A stretch of 64,000 nt of DNA from positions 4,650,001 through 4,714,000 of the forward strand of contig JACGCM010000560.1 of assembly GCA_014058105.1 (NCBI GenBank). The letters are read 5' to 3'. A program made the position numbers and the translations under genes. This stretch comes from Kingdonia uniflora. Lineage: Eukaryota; Streptophyta; Magnoliopsida; Ranunculales; Circaeasteraceae. The notes below the pieces were generated by a model. It was not told where the DNA came from and did not search any database. It saw only the letters and a program-made list of their open reading frames with translations. Shown one piece after another: positions 10,745 to 23,044 of the stretch. The stretch's first letter is position 1; every line of letters begins with the position of its first letter.

Positions 10745-11290
10745 TCAACTTAAAACTAGACTAGATCCAGATTTGGTGATGTAGCAGGGAGTATGACCCA
10801 TTGTGTTGACGTGGCAGGGTTTATTGCCAACACGTGGCATGTGGGACCTACCTAGGGTGATATGACATAGCCCACATGGGACCCACACGCTGATGCGCCA
10901 TACTGACGTGGGAAGGCCACGTGGCAGATGACGTATTATGTGTAGACCCCACATACTGACATTGTAGGGACATGTGGCGTGTGTACCCCACGTGCTGATA
11001 TGGCAGGGATACGTAGCATGTGGAGCCCACATGCTGACATGACAGTAACGCGTAGTAGGTGGATCCTATACAAAAGTCAACATTGACGTGTCAAAAGTCA
11101 ACGTTGACATGTCAATAGTTACACACTGATGGGGAAGGACCACGTGCTGACACGTAACACAGTCATGTGTTGACATGTGTCAAGTGTAGTGAATCAACAC
11201 GTGGCACTATAGTGCCTCAACATGTAGCAGGGTCAGTGTGTAGCACGTGACAGACCAAGTTAAACTGGTCCAACCCAGTCCAGGGCATGA
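10745..11290. repeat. Degenerate 39-bp minisatellite rich in ACGTG
   Basis: Three clear consecutive units of 39 bp (about 10959-11075) share the scheme C-A/G-T-G/A-CTGA-ATG-AGGGA-ACGTGGC-TGTG-CCCA; flanking copies on both sides are more diverged. The block is unusually rich in ACGTG, CACGTG and TTGAC words, including TTGACGTGTCAA-like inverted pairs near 11082-11126. Open frames across it merely translate the repeat. Confidence 0.75.
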
Positions 11291-11944
11291 CCCAGACCAA
11301 GTTAGACCAGTCTAAACACTAGAAATGGGTTTTAAAGCCCAAATTTTGGTTGATTGGACTTACCCCGAGGGAGTTGGGGGGGGGAGGGGGGGGTCTATTT
11401 TAAAAAAAAAATTACTAAATTTTTTTTAATTTTTGGGAACGAATGTCTTATATAAGAAAAATAACTAACTTATATGAGATATAAGAATAATATTAATACA
11501 CACTTAATTATCTAACGGTAGCTTATAGATATTAATGCTATATGCCCCAAGGATACTAATTATTCTAACAGGGGGTCAGAGATAATACAAAACCAAGATT
11601 AATTTAGAATACGATTGAGAGTCATATGTAAAATACATTAAATATTAGGGATACTATTAAAGATTTATTAGGAATTGACTTAGTCTAATTTATAACTGCT
11701 TGGTATATGAGGACCCAATTTTACGTATCTAGGTACAATAAAATATTACTTGATAACATTTAGAGATATATAGGTCCTAATAGCAACCTATATTACCCAA
11801 AAATATTAGTTTAAAGACAAGATTAATCTACCTATCTTGTGAATTCAGCAGACTTTGGGATGGAAGCACTTGTCCGGTAAACATCTAATACCTTTCATAT
11901 TTGTGGCAAATGAGTCATTTGGCTAGAATATACACACCTTATAA
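11291..11944. other. Non-coding stretch with a G9-A-G8 run
   Basis: No gene was recognised. At 11376-11393 a purine run of nine G, one A and eight G is followed by a T/A-rich tract. The run could form a G-quadruplex or be an old polypurine tract, but no LTR could be placed next to it. Confidence 0.45.
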
Positions 11945-13777
11945 GAGCACCCACAACAGCTAGATACACCCTGACGTGATAGGGTGAATTCCAAATCCAC
12001 TCTCTTTTCCACCCAATTCGTCTCCCAACAGCTAGGTGAATACGTGACGTGGTTCTCTCAAAATGTATCCAAGGGTGGATTTTCCCCCCTGAGGGTGGAT
12101 TGAGGGTGAATTCACGCCGCGTGGTTTATAAGTGTGTGTAGCCATAGCTCACGGTTCAGAAGTACGCGTACACACTTCTTCCCTAAGATGATAACAATTG
12201 TCCTCCCATCCAATGGTTCCTATTAAGCGCACTTTTGAAGTACGCGTAACTTCAACGTCTAGGATTAAACCACGTGGATGACTAAAATTTAAGGATTTTC
12301 AAATGGCTAGTTTTTGCCGCGCAGTTCAGAAGTGCGTGGCATAAGCCTGCATAAAAAATATCATTGGTTTCCCATTATTTCACCTGAGTTTTTCCCTCAT
12401 CGAACTTCTTTAACAAGATGCTCAACGGCTATAAACAGCTACTTTATTTATCTATTTATAACCCCCATTCATCTCTTACTCTCTTCTACAATCAACTCAT
12501 TCATCTTATATCTCAAAACTCAACCTTCTTCATTTCTTCTCAATTGCGCCGAATCATGTCTGACGAAATCATTGCTGACCTGCTCAGGCCTGAGACATCA
12601 CTCTCATCTTGGGAGTCATCGTCTTCATCATCATCCAGTGATGAAGAACTATTCTGATGTCAAGTTGAGTTGTTGTACGAGCATGGCAAGATAATGATTG
12701 AGATGGGAGAAGTAGAAGAAAAAGAGCAAGAGGCGACATCATCACGGATGCGGGGAGGTAGTGAAAGGGGACTGATTGACAAGCGGAAAAGCCGTGGGCG
12801 TAAATTGGGGGAGGATAGCCTTAACCGGGATTACTTCGGTGATAATTCAAGATTCAAAGGTATCTCATTTCGTCGTCGATTCCGTATGAGCGAATGTGTG
12901 TATCAACGTATTTATTATCAAATACTTTCTTCGAACCTCTATTTTATTCAAAGAGAAAATGCCGCAAAGACTATGGGCTTATCATCGCACCAAAAGATAA
13001 TGTGCATACTTCGCATGTTATGTTACGGTACGAGCGCAGACGCCCAAGAAGAATACCTTCGGATTGGGGAGTCTACGGCTATTTTTTGCTTGAAAGAATT
13101 TTGCAAAACTATTATGACATAATTCAAAGCTCAATACCTTAGATCTCCCAATGAAGACGATACATTACACTTGTTATAAGTGAATGGACCGCGAGGCTTC
13201 CCGGGGATATTAGGTAGTTTAGATTGTATGCATTGGAAATAGAAGAATTGTCCTACCGGGTGGGCTGGACAATATACCGGGTATAAGAAAATCCCGACGG
13301 TGATTTTTGAAACGGTTGCATCCCAAGATTTTTGGATATGACACGCATTCTTTAGGGTGCCCGATTCTAACAACGACGTGAACGTCTTACATTAAGGGTG
13401 GCTTTTCAACAACTTATCTAATGAATTTGCGCTGCCATGCAATTATAATATAGGCACGGTACCGCACACTATGGGGTATTACTTAGCAGATGGAGTCTAT
13501 CCAAGATGGCAAACACTTGTTCAAACCATAAGAAATCCGTCCAATGATGCCCAAAGACATTTTTCGAAGATACAAAAATCATGCCAGAAAGACGTAGAGC
13601 GTGTTTTTGGGGTATTACAAGCTAGGTTTCAAATATTGGCAAACGGTGCGCGATTTTGGAAACCTAGTGATCTAGAAAATGTTATGTACGCATGTATAAT
13701 CTTGCACAATATGATCGTGGAAGATAAACGTCATACTTATATCCAGGAAATGGACATTGATCCCGAGTTTAGAAAAG
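11945..13777 (+). mobile_element. PIF/Harbinger DNA transposon, right end missing
   Basis: The left end reads TAA then GAGCACCCACAACAGCTA, resembling PIF/Harbinger termini with a 3-bp TWA target duplication, followed by subterminal repeats of AGGGTGGATT type (12065-12105). A transposase follows at 12556-13777. The element stops abruptly at 13777, where the Athila LTR begins, so the right terminal repeat is not present at this site. Confidence 0.75.
12556..13777 (+). pseudogene. PIF/Harbinger (HARBI1-like, DDE_Tnp_4) transposase pseudogene
   Basis: The frame can be followed without a frameshift from MSDEIIADLLRP, a Ser/Asp-rich segment, FRRRFRMSECVYQRI, YGTSADAQEEYLRIGEST, then GFPGILGSLDCMHW (first catalytic Asp), PDSNNDVNVL (second Asp), MGYYLADGVYPRW, and KDVERVFGVLQARFQI (catalytic Glu), ending at ACIILHNMIVEDKR. 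This is the plant HARBI1-type nuclease order. Six in-frame stops interrupt it, at 12655, 13120, 13177, 13240, 13339 and 13393, several replacing conserved Trp or Gln codons. The protein is therefore dead although all three catalytic positions survive. The companion Myb-like ORF of autonomous PIF elements was not found. Confidence 0.9.
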
Positions 13778-14909
13778 TGATAACGGTTAAAATCCGGTGT
13801 TTAGTATGGGTAAAAATTAGAGCGTCGTTCACTTTCGAACGGAACTAGAAATTAGTTTTGGTCTTGTGTGTTAGTAATCTAAGGTTGTAAAACCGTAATA
13901 ATCAATGATATGGTTTTAATCAAGAATAAAGGTCTAGGGGCTTCGAATTTCACTACCATTTACATACAATATCAACATAGCATCGTTTATTAAATTCTCC
14001 ACTTAATTGAAATAACAAACTTCGACCTTTTGTCGATGTAATCCCATGATTATTTATGACTCAAGTTGAATATATTGTATGAACTAAGTATGTACTAAAA
14101 ATACATTTCATGAAAGCTATGCTAACTATGAAATGTTAATTAGGATCATACCTTAGAAAAATACAATATTAATACAATTTTACTATATTATTTGAGAATC
14201 ACAAAACTCTTCCTATATCTCTACTTAAAGAGATCATAGGATGATAATGGATGTCTCCAACAATATAGTTTTGGGATTTGTGATAATATGCTCATATTGT
14301 GTTGGAGAAAAATACGTTCTACTACATGATATCATACACTTATGGCGAATCCATCCTCACCCCTAGTAAGGACTTAGCCGGCCATTATAACAACTATAAA
14401 ACCTAAATGATATGAGAATGAAATAAACATAAACTAACAACAAAAAGAGGAATTTTATTGACTTACAAAATGAAATGCTCCAAATGCTTATAAGACTTGC
14501 ACCAACTTACTCCAATAATACTCTCTTGCACTCTACAAGAATTATTCTCTCAAAATTGGATGATCTTATGAGCTCACCACCTCTCCTTTTATAGATGAAG
14601 GAGATGGTTCTTACATTTAATATTAGATTTATAACCTATGTCATGAATGTACATAAATTTGTAACCTCCAAGAGTTATCCTCTAAAATTGTAACCTCAAC
14701 ATGTGAGACCCTTGTGTTTGATAACTCTACATCCTTCTCCAACAGTTCATCCTTTGAGCTATACATCCCGGTATTTGCACAAATTTGGTAAATGAGCTCC
14801 ATTTGACCTGAAATATAAAAAATGGTTTTATAAGTCATGTTTAATAATAAAATTAAGAATAATAAACATTAAGTCATAGGGGAATAGTGGTCATTTTATG
14901 TGTCCATCA
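13778..14909 (-). repeat. Athila 3' LTR
   Basis: 1132 bp, a close copy of 23045-24175 with scattered substitutions concentrated near the 13790-13970 end. A minus-strand TATA box CTATAAAAGG lies at 14585-14594. Confidence 0.92.
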
Positions 14910-16113
14910 AATACCCCCAAACTTAAAGTTTGCTAATCCTCGAGCAAAGAAAAGAATAAAAGTATAACTCTTTCGTGGTTAAGACGATTGCATTTAGCGT
15001 ATGCAACAAGCTGTTAAACCTATAGGTTACCCTTATAGGACGAGTTTTGTCTCGTGAGGGTTTGCAGTGACTATACCCACAAAAGTCAATAAGGGCATTA
15101 TAGTAGTTTTGATACTCATTAGGTCATTTTAACTAACTTATTGATATCTAATAATGGTAAAAACATTAAGAAGGTAAACCCCTTAAAATTTAATTCTTTC
15201 ACATATATATAATCAGAGAACTTGAAGAATTATCCAAAACTAGAGATACTACCCAATACTTAAATGAGATTTCACATATTTTTCTAATATCCTCAAGTGT
15301 TGTGAAAATAGTTACTGTACGTACAACTTTATTTAGAGGCTCTTGAGTCAATATCCAGTCATTTCGTATTTCGTGAAATAAATCCATCGATCAATTTGAC
15401 AAGTGCCATAGTCAATTCGAATCTTGTTATTGATTTTTGGGGAATAACTATAAGCCTTTTTATTTTGGTACTTGTTTCCTTAATATGAGTCGTTGGTCGA
15501 CAATCCCAGCCAGTTAGCTTAGGTTGCCGGGGTTTGGTGCCCCTTAGTGACCTAGGCTCTAGATTTTCACAAGTAAATTTTATTTCTTGTTCCTTTCACA
15601 TAGTTCATGACTATACTCGAGATTGGTGATAATTCTTCATCTTTCAGTTCTAATCATGCGAGTATGCCTTGCATCGTGAAAGTTTTTAGAGTTATTTTGG
15701 CTTATAGAAATCCTTATTATATTACTTCAGGATCGAACTTATTCTTTAGGCAGTTATTTCCCTTGTAGTGGATCATTCCTACCTCAAATACTAGATTCCC
15801 TTTGATTGCTCAAAATTCTAGCATAAGTAATAAATGCAATACTATCGTGAAGTGCATTTGTTTTGAGAAATATCAGTCAACATGAAATTTTCTCTAATTA
15901 AAGGGTAGTACATCTAGTTTAAGATAATGTTCCAAAATTTTATAAGCATGTATTTGATGAAAATTTTAACTTCACGGTTTTTACGACCAAAATATTTAGA
16001 CCATATCAAATACTTATAAGCTTGCAAAAACTTTCTAAAGAGTCTCATAAATTACCATAATGACCTATCTTTTCTCTAAAAAAGTAAAAAATGTAAATAA
16101 TTTTTCCCCACCC
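14910..16113 (-). other. Athila 3' untranslated region with polypurine tract
   Basis: The stretch between the integrase reading frame and the 3' LTR. It begins at the LTR side with the polypurine tract (minus strand AGTTTGGGGGTATT, 14910-14923). No additional ORF with protein-like content was recognised here, although some Athila elements carry an env-like ORF in this position. Confidence 0.7.
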
Positions 16114-17524
16114 CTAAACTAGAAAGAAGCATTGTCCCCAATATTTGAAAACATACCTTAAAAGAAAGGAAATTTTTTGGAACATAGTACCTGATATAAC
16201 ATGGGTTGCCTCCCAGATAACGCTAAGTTTATTGTCTTCAGCCAGACAAAATGAGGAACTCCCAAACTCAGTGAAAGTTGGGTGCAAAGGATATGAATGC
16301 CACTCCTCATAAATTGGGTCCAGAAGCTTCAAGTCTTCATTGGTGAAGCTAAAATGTTCATAATAAGGCTTAAGTCTTTGCCCGTTCACTTTTTGTATTT
16401 TTCCAGTACTCGATTCTTCAACCTCAACCGCCCCATGTGGATATACCGTTTTAACAATGAGAGGCCCAGTCCATCGTGATCATAGTTTGCCAAGAAATAA
16501 ATTCAACCTAGAAGAGTACAACAAGACTTTTTGGTTTGGTTCAAATGATTTTGGCAAAATGTTTTTGTCGTGAAACACTTTCATGCGCTCCTTGCAAGTC
16601 TTTGCTGAATGGTATACATCATTCTGTAGTTCTTCTAACTCATTGAGTTGAAGCTTGCGATGCAAACCGGCCTTCCCAATGTCAAAGTTCAAGGCCTTTA
16701 TTGCCCAATATGCTCGGTGTTCTAATTCAACTGGAAGGTGACAAGCCTTTCCATAGACTAGCCGGTAAGGGGACATTCCAATAGGTGTCTTAAAAGCAGT
16801 ACGATAAGCCCAAAGAGCATCGTTTAGTCGAGTTGACCAATCTTTACGGTTTGATCTTATCATTTTTTGAAGAATATTCTTGATTTCACGATTGGAAACC
16901 TCCACTTGCCCACTAGTCTGCGGATGGTTCGGTGTAGCAACCTTGTGTGTTACTCTAAATTTTATCATTAAGTTCGCAAATATTCAATTGTTAAAATGTG
17001 ACCCCCATCACTAATTATTGCTCTCGGCATACCAAAACGAGAAAAATATTCTCTTTAATAAATTCAATAACAACCGAACTATCATTGAACCTGGTAGGAA
17101 TAGTTTCAACCCACTTAGTCACATAGTCAACGGCTAAAAGGATGTACATGAACCTAAAAGATGGGGTGAAGGTACCCATAAAGTCTATGCCCCAAACATC
17201 AAATGGTTCAACGATCAAGATTGGGTTTAGTGGCATCATATTCCTATGGGACAAGGCTCCCATTCTCTGACATCTATCACAAGCCTTGCAAAATTCGTGA
17301 GTATCACGAAATAAGGTAGGCCAATAAAATCCACACTGTAAAATTTTTGCAGAGGTCTTTTTGGAGCTGAAGTGACCACCACAAGCTTGGGAGTGACAAC
17401 ATTTTATGACTTTGGTATGCTCAGAATCTGTGATACATCTCCTAATGATTTGATCAAAACAATATTTGAACAGGTACGGGTCATCCCAGAAGAAGTGTCG
17501 GGCCTCACTAAGGAATTTATTCAT
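16114..17524 (-). pseudogene. Athila integrase remnant
   Basis: From 17524 downward the frame shows the zinc-binding region (HSQACGGHF ... CKACDRCQ), the first catalytic Asp in WGIDFMGTF, then a frameshift near 16970-17015 around the second Asp, and the third residue in [17 protein letters not shown]. The C-terminal part reads [19 protein letters not shown] and KVNGQRLKPYYEHF. It would insert the DNA copy into the host chromosome. Disrupted by the frameshift and a stop near 16480. Confidence 0.88.
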
Positions 17525-17749
17525 ATCTGGCTTGGTCCAAAAACTAGGAAGGTGCCCTGTGGCAAGATAATTCGCTATGTCTGCAAACTATGGTACATAA
17601 GACATAGAGCGAATGGACATGAGTTGCTCGTCAGGAAAAGACTCACGTATAGGTAATGACCTATCTAAAGAATCATTGTCTATTCGAGAAAGGTGGTCAG
17701 CTACCACATTCTCGACACCTTTTTTATTCCGAATCTCAATATCAAATTC

Positions 17750-18948
17750 TTAAAGTAATAATATCCATCGGATTAAGCGTTGTTTGGTGTCCTTCTTGGT
17801 AAGAAGGTGTTTAATAGCAGCATGATCCGTATAGACTATTACTTTAGAACCTATGAGATAAGAACGGAATTTTTCTAGAGCAAAGACTATCGCTAGAAGT
17901 TCTATCTCTGTGGTTGTGTAATTGAGTTGCGCATCATTAAGAGTTTTACTGGCATAATAGATGTCACGCAGAAGGTTATCAATGTATTGTGCCAAAACTG
18001 CAGCAATGGCATAGTCAGATGCATCACATATCAACTCGAAAGGTTCGTTCCAATTTGGAGGTTGGATGATGGGTGATGATGTTAGACGTGTTCGAAGATT
18101 CTCAAAAGCTTTAAGACATGAATCATCGAATAAAAAGGTGGTGTCCTTGGCGTGGAGATTGCTGAGGGGTCGAGCAATTTTGCTAAACTCAGGAACAAAA
18201 CGTCGATAAAATCCTGCATGCCTCAAGAATGAACGAACATCCTTGACTATTCGTGGGGGTGAGAGACTAGATATGACATCGATCTTGGCTTTATCTACTT
18301 TGATACCCTTTGCTGATATGACATGTCCTAATACTATGCCTTTTTTCACCATGAAGTGACATTTTTCCCAATTTAGAACAAGATTTTTCTGTTGACACCT
18401 AACAAGAACAATAGATAAGTAGTGAAGACATTGGTTAAACGAATCTCCAAAGAGGGAGAAGTCATCCATGAAAACTTCAAGGAAACGCTCAGCCATGTCA
18501 GAGAAAATACTCAACATACATCGCTGAAATATTGCTGGAGTATTGCATAACCCAAATGGCATACGGCGATAGGCAAAGTTCCAAAAGGACAAGTAAACGT
18601 GGTTTTCTCTTGGTCCTCTAGAGCGATGGGTATTTAATTGTACTCATAATACCCATCAAGAAAACAATAGTATTCATGACCGGCGAGACATTCAAGCATT
18701 TGATCCATGAATGGTAAGGGAAAATGATATTTTCGAGTGATCGAATTGAGTTTTCTATAATCTATACACATTTGCCACCTTGTGGTCATGCGAGTGGGGA
18801 CAAGATCATTGTGATCATTCTTCACAACAGTGATTCCATACTTTTTAGGAAGAACATGAATTGGGCTTACCCATGGGCTGTTAGAAATAGGATAAATGAT
18901 CCAAGCGTCAAGCAGTTTCAAAATTTCTTTTCTCACAACCTTGGCCAT
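17750..18948 (-). pseudogene. Athila reverse transcriptase and RNase H remnant
   Basis: The RT starts near MAKVVRKEILKLL (18948) with WVSPIHVLPKK, CIDYRKLNSITRK and FPLPFMDQML. It is interrupted by stops near 18600-18634 and continues with [20 protein letters not shown] and the catalytic FMDD box (18461-18472). The RNase H follows from about 18040 with [36 protein letters not shown] and [14 protein letters not shown]. Catalytic residues are largely preserved; stops separate the blocks. Confidence 0.9.
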
Positions 18949-18996
18949 AGTCGGGTTAAGCCTTCATTGTCCTTCTCTGGACTTATTGGCATTATC

Positions 18997-20301
18997 CTAG
19001 AGTTTTATCTTGTGCATGCATACATAAGGACTAATACCCTTAATATATGAAATGTTCCATCCAAGATCTTTTGTGTTTCCCTTTAATACACGCATTAATT
19101 TCTCTTTATTCTCAGGTTCAAGGTCGGATGCTATGATAGCAGGAAGAGTCTCATTAGGACCTAGGTAGACATATTTGAGATTTTCAGGAAGAGGTTTAAG
19201 TTCTAACCTAACGGGCACTTCTTCCGCTTCTGGAACAGGATCCTTGACTTTTAGCATTTTAACATTATCATTGTTATCCACAATAGGAACAGATTCCATC
19301 AAGGCATTGACCTCATTGATAAGGTCATCAACATCTAAATTATCTCCAAAATGTGCAAGACAAGCTTCTAACGGGTCCCTAGGATTAGAACTATGAAATG
19401 TACTATTTACAACAGTACCAAGCATGTTACACTTATCGGGTTCATTTTCAAATGGAGTATGAGTTGCATTGAAGATATTCAGATCGATGGTCTTATTCCC
19501 ATAAGTCAACTTCATAGCTCTGCTATGGCAATTGATTAATGCATTAGCAGTGGCCAAGAAAGTTCAGCCAAGGATCACAGGTATCTCACTATTTGGGTCT
19601 TCTACCAGGTTTGTGTCAAGGACCACAAAGTCGACAGGATAGAAAAAATCGTCAACCTGGACAAGTACATCCATCACAACTCCCCTAGGAATTCTAATGG
19701 ATCGATAAGCTAGTTGCAAGATTCTATGTGTCAGTTTTAGTCCTTCTAGACCTAGCTGCTCATATACCGAATAAGGGATCAAGTTGACACTGGCACCTAA
19801 ATTAATTAAGGCTTTTCCGATGCGATTTGTCCCTATGTAACAAGATATTGTCGGCATTCCTGGATCTTTGTATTTCATGGGTGCTTTGTTCAAGATTATA
19901 AAGCTAACTTGAGCATCCAATTGAATAATATTTTCACTGTCATGGACATTGAAAGCTTTCTTGGAAACATTCATATGTTTCTTGAACGTGCAGAGGTCCT
20001 TGAGATATTTTGCATAGGAAGGAATCTGTCGTAACGCATCGAGGAAAGGAATAGTGATCTTAAGATTCTTGAACATCTCCTTAACCTCTTCATTGGGAAT
20101 GTTCTTCCTATTAACTAAAAACTGCTGTGGAGAAGGTACTCTAGGAATTCTAGGCGGATTATTTTTGATAATCTTTTCACTTAGCGAGACCTGCCCAGTC
20201 TCTTCCTCAACGAAAAGAGTTTCTTCACATATAGGTTTGCCTCCTTCTACAACTTTCTCAGTACTAGGACTAGGACTTTCACGTGATTTATCTTCAGGCA
20301 T
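18997..20301 (-). pseudogene. Athila protease region and pol N-terminal linker
   Basis: The aspartic protease core reads ALINLGASVNLIPYS, where Athila elements normally have Asp in place of Asn. The codon at 19801-19803 is AAT on the minus strand, a single G-to-A change from GAT, so the protease would be inactive. A TGA at 19561-19563 splits the frame between VILG and TFLATANALINC. Upstream lies an acidic linker (KIIKNNPPRIPRVPSPQQF) typical of the gag-pol junction. Confidence 0.85.
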
Positions 20302-20472
20302 CCTAACTTTGTTGTCTACAGTCTTTCTACTTCTGAGTGTAATTACCGCATTCGCCTGATCGCGGTGTAAACTCTCAGTTTGATCCTTCGGATTGGGTTG
20401 GGTTTGACTTGGAAACGTACCTTTGTCTCTAGTACTTAACCCAGATGGGAATTGAGTAATTGATGTTTCTAT

Positions 20473-21974
20473 TCAACTCATGGATTGCTGATTCATTTGC
20501 ATGAATTGTTGTATCAACTGGTTATTAGATTGTAATAGGGTTTGAATGCCATCATCCGAAAATGGTTTCCTATTCTGAGGAGGAATGTAAGGAGTATTTT
20601 GTTGAAAAGCTTGGCGATTGGGAGTAAAGGACACACCACCTTGATTTTGATTTGAATTACTCCCTTGGTAATACGGTCTGCCAGAATAGTTATTCGAATT
20701 ATTCCCCCCTGAAGAGTTCCCTTGATGATGTGACTGGTTATAAGGAAAAGAGGAAGGTTTTTGACGAAACATATTTGCCTGATCCTTCCTGGTTTCCCTA
20801 ATTTCATGAATCAAAGGGAAATTCTGAGTATAATGTCCAACATCATCACACGCAGCACAAGCTTGCATCTCAGCATGAAAATTTGGTGCTTTAACGGACA
20901 TTTTGGTTTTCCCTATTTCTAAGGACTCTATCTTACGCAGGATGGTCGTCAGCGTAGCTTCTGAATTAGAGTTAGATCCAACTCCAAAGGCATTACCCCC
21001 CTTTTCTTGAATATCAGTTTCTCTCATGGTGCCCCAGGTTTGCAATTTTTTAGCCATCTCTTCTAAGAAGTCCAAACCCTCTACATCATCCTTATCAGTG
21101 AATTTCCCTAAACAAAAGGATTCTACAGTTTTTTTGGTTTCAGCATCTAATCCATCATAATGATTTCTAGTTAGGACCCAGGAGTCGATACCATGATGAG
21201 GGTACTGTAGGATCAGTCCCTTATATCTCTCAAGATAATCCTTTAAGCTTTCTCCATGAAGTTGGGTAATCCTAAGAATGGCCCTACGAAGGATCTCAGT
21301 TTTCTCAAGAGAGAAAAACTTCTTGTAAAAGGCTTCAGTAAGCACCTCGAAACTCGTGATTGATTTTGGCCGTAGAGCTTGAAGCCAGCTCTTAGCTTTC
21401 CCTAGTAAAGAAAAAGGGAAACAACACGAGTTTCATGGCCTCCATTTCGTTCTCATTCCTATACTTTTGGAGGAACATTAAGTCATCAAAATCCCTAATA
21501 TGAGCGTATGGGTTCTTATCTTCTCCTTCTGAAAATTTTGGCAATGAATTGATGAGCGCATTTCTAAGTTCAAATTGCCCAGTTGTAGGAGGTAAAACAA
21601 TGCACTAGGCACGATTTGTCATTTTTGGGAACATGTGATCCTTAAGAGGAATTCGCATGGGTCTCTGACCATTCTCATTATCATTGGCATCTCCCATCTC
21701 AAGTGATTGGGGTGGAACACTAAATGGAGTGAATGAGGAAATTGGACTCGGATTAAGTCTCAATGGATATACAGGGAAATCAAAAGTTTCTAACTCACCC
21801 CTCAACAGGGAAAAGTTCCATACGAGTAAGGATTGTATGGTCTCTCGTATCAATAGAGATTGGAATCTCCAGTTGGGTTGACTCACCTACCTCAAAGTGG
21901 TTCAGAATATCTATCAAATCAGATTCTCTAAGCCTCTCAAGATAACTTTTAGGCCCTCGAAACCATTCTTTCAT
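20473..21974 (-). pseudogene. Athila gag remnant
   Basis: Starts at an ATG at 21974 (MKEWFRGP...). It contains the retrotransposon gag core (FSLLGKAKSWL, then FYKKFFSLEKTEILRRAI and LKDYLERYKGLIL). The zinc knuckle reads CAACDDVGHYTQNF, with the final Cys replaced by Phe. The C-terminal part is Gln/Asn/Gly-rich. A stop near 21606 and a frame change near 21350-21430 break it. The homologous part of a second Athila copy is found at 61147-62470. Confidence 0.88.
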
Positions 21975-23026
21975 ACACTAATAGATGTGCGCACTATGAT
22001 GATCACACAACAATGAGGTGCACAAAAAATAAACACAACAACCTTTTCAGATGGGCCTTAATTAAGGTCAAGTTGTGAACCCGATCTCAGAATTCGGTTG
22101 CTCCTATTCCTGACAATGGATCGGTTCACACGTTGAGTTGTGTATACTCGCTTTAGCAATAACTCGCGTGCAGTTCTAGTCACACAGAAGCACCTGTGCT
22201 GGAAGGTGGGGCAAACTGCTTAGAATCACCTTTCCACACTAGTTATGCCAGGGAACGTACTTCCTCCAGATAAGCGTAGCCACTATCGGGGGTCTTAATT
22301 AGCGCGTTTCCTAATGCTCCCGGTCCGAGCTCTATAAGCCTTTTTGTCTATCTATGTATTTTATGGCTTAATCTTGGTTTCTTTTAAAGTCAATGTCCTA
22401 TTCCGTAAAATGTTCAATCGGGTCGTGGCCTCTCGGGGTCCTAGTATGCGGTGCCACACACGGGTAATCCCACTTTTTGTTTGCCCTTTATCTAAAGTTT
22501 ATAATTTAAAAGTGCACAGACATCAGGTACATGATCAAAAATTGACCGCTTTGCAGGAGGGTAAGGTGGAAGAAAGTACCTGCGGGGCGGCCTTTTTAGG
22601 GGCTCGTTGTTTACTCCGGTGAAACCGTTGAGATGGCACACCCGGGCTCTCTGGCTCAAGTAGGCATTGCAGAGAGGTCCTCCCCAGATGTGGGTTCCAA
22701 TATTGCCCCTGCAGAAAAAAAAGATAGTATAATTTAATCCTTGCTTTAATTACACACTCTTCGCTCAAGAGTACAATATTTTGCCTCACTACAAGTCACT
22801 CAAAGAGAGGAAGAAAAGATAACCATATCTAGTTTTTGGTCGGTTCTTAGCTTCCTTTGGTAGTCACTGTAAAACAAAGAAAGTAGTCACCGCAAAACAA
22901 AGAAAAATTCCGCAAAGTGCGAAAGTAAAATAAAAATGTAATAAACAAAATTTATGTTCTTCTAAAAAGTGAAACCGAAAAACAAATTAAACACAATAAT
23001 TTTTTTTTTCTAATTACCGCTCGAAA
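21975..23026 (-). other. Athila leader between primer site and gag
   Basis: About 1.05 kb of untranslated leader between the primer binding site and the gag ATG. Nothing else was recognised in it. Related sequence is present near 62480-62750 in the second Athila copy. Confidence 0.7.
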
Positions 23027-23041
23027 CCGGCAACAGTGCCA
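23027..23041 (-). other. Athila primer binding site
   Basis: TGGCACTGTTGCCGG on the minus strand, three bases inside the 5' LTR. It is one base away from the common Athila primer site TGGCGCCGTTGCCGG (established pattern for this lineage). Confidence 0.85.
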
Positions 23042-23044
23042 TTT

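Noticed and set aside
10745..11032. 95-codon minus-strand frame that reads as a repeat protein
   Set aside because: It only translates the 39-bp minisatellite; frames on both strands give similar repeats.
11376..11393. G-rich run as a polypurine tract of a complete LTR element
   Set aside because: No LTR pair could be found on either side; kept only as a sequence feature.
16114..16389. Separate env-like gene in Athila
   Set aside because: The frame continues the integrase C-terminal region (KVNGQRLKPYYEHF); no signal peptide or membrane segment pattern supports an env-like gene.
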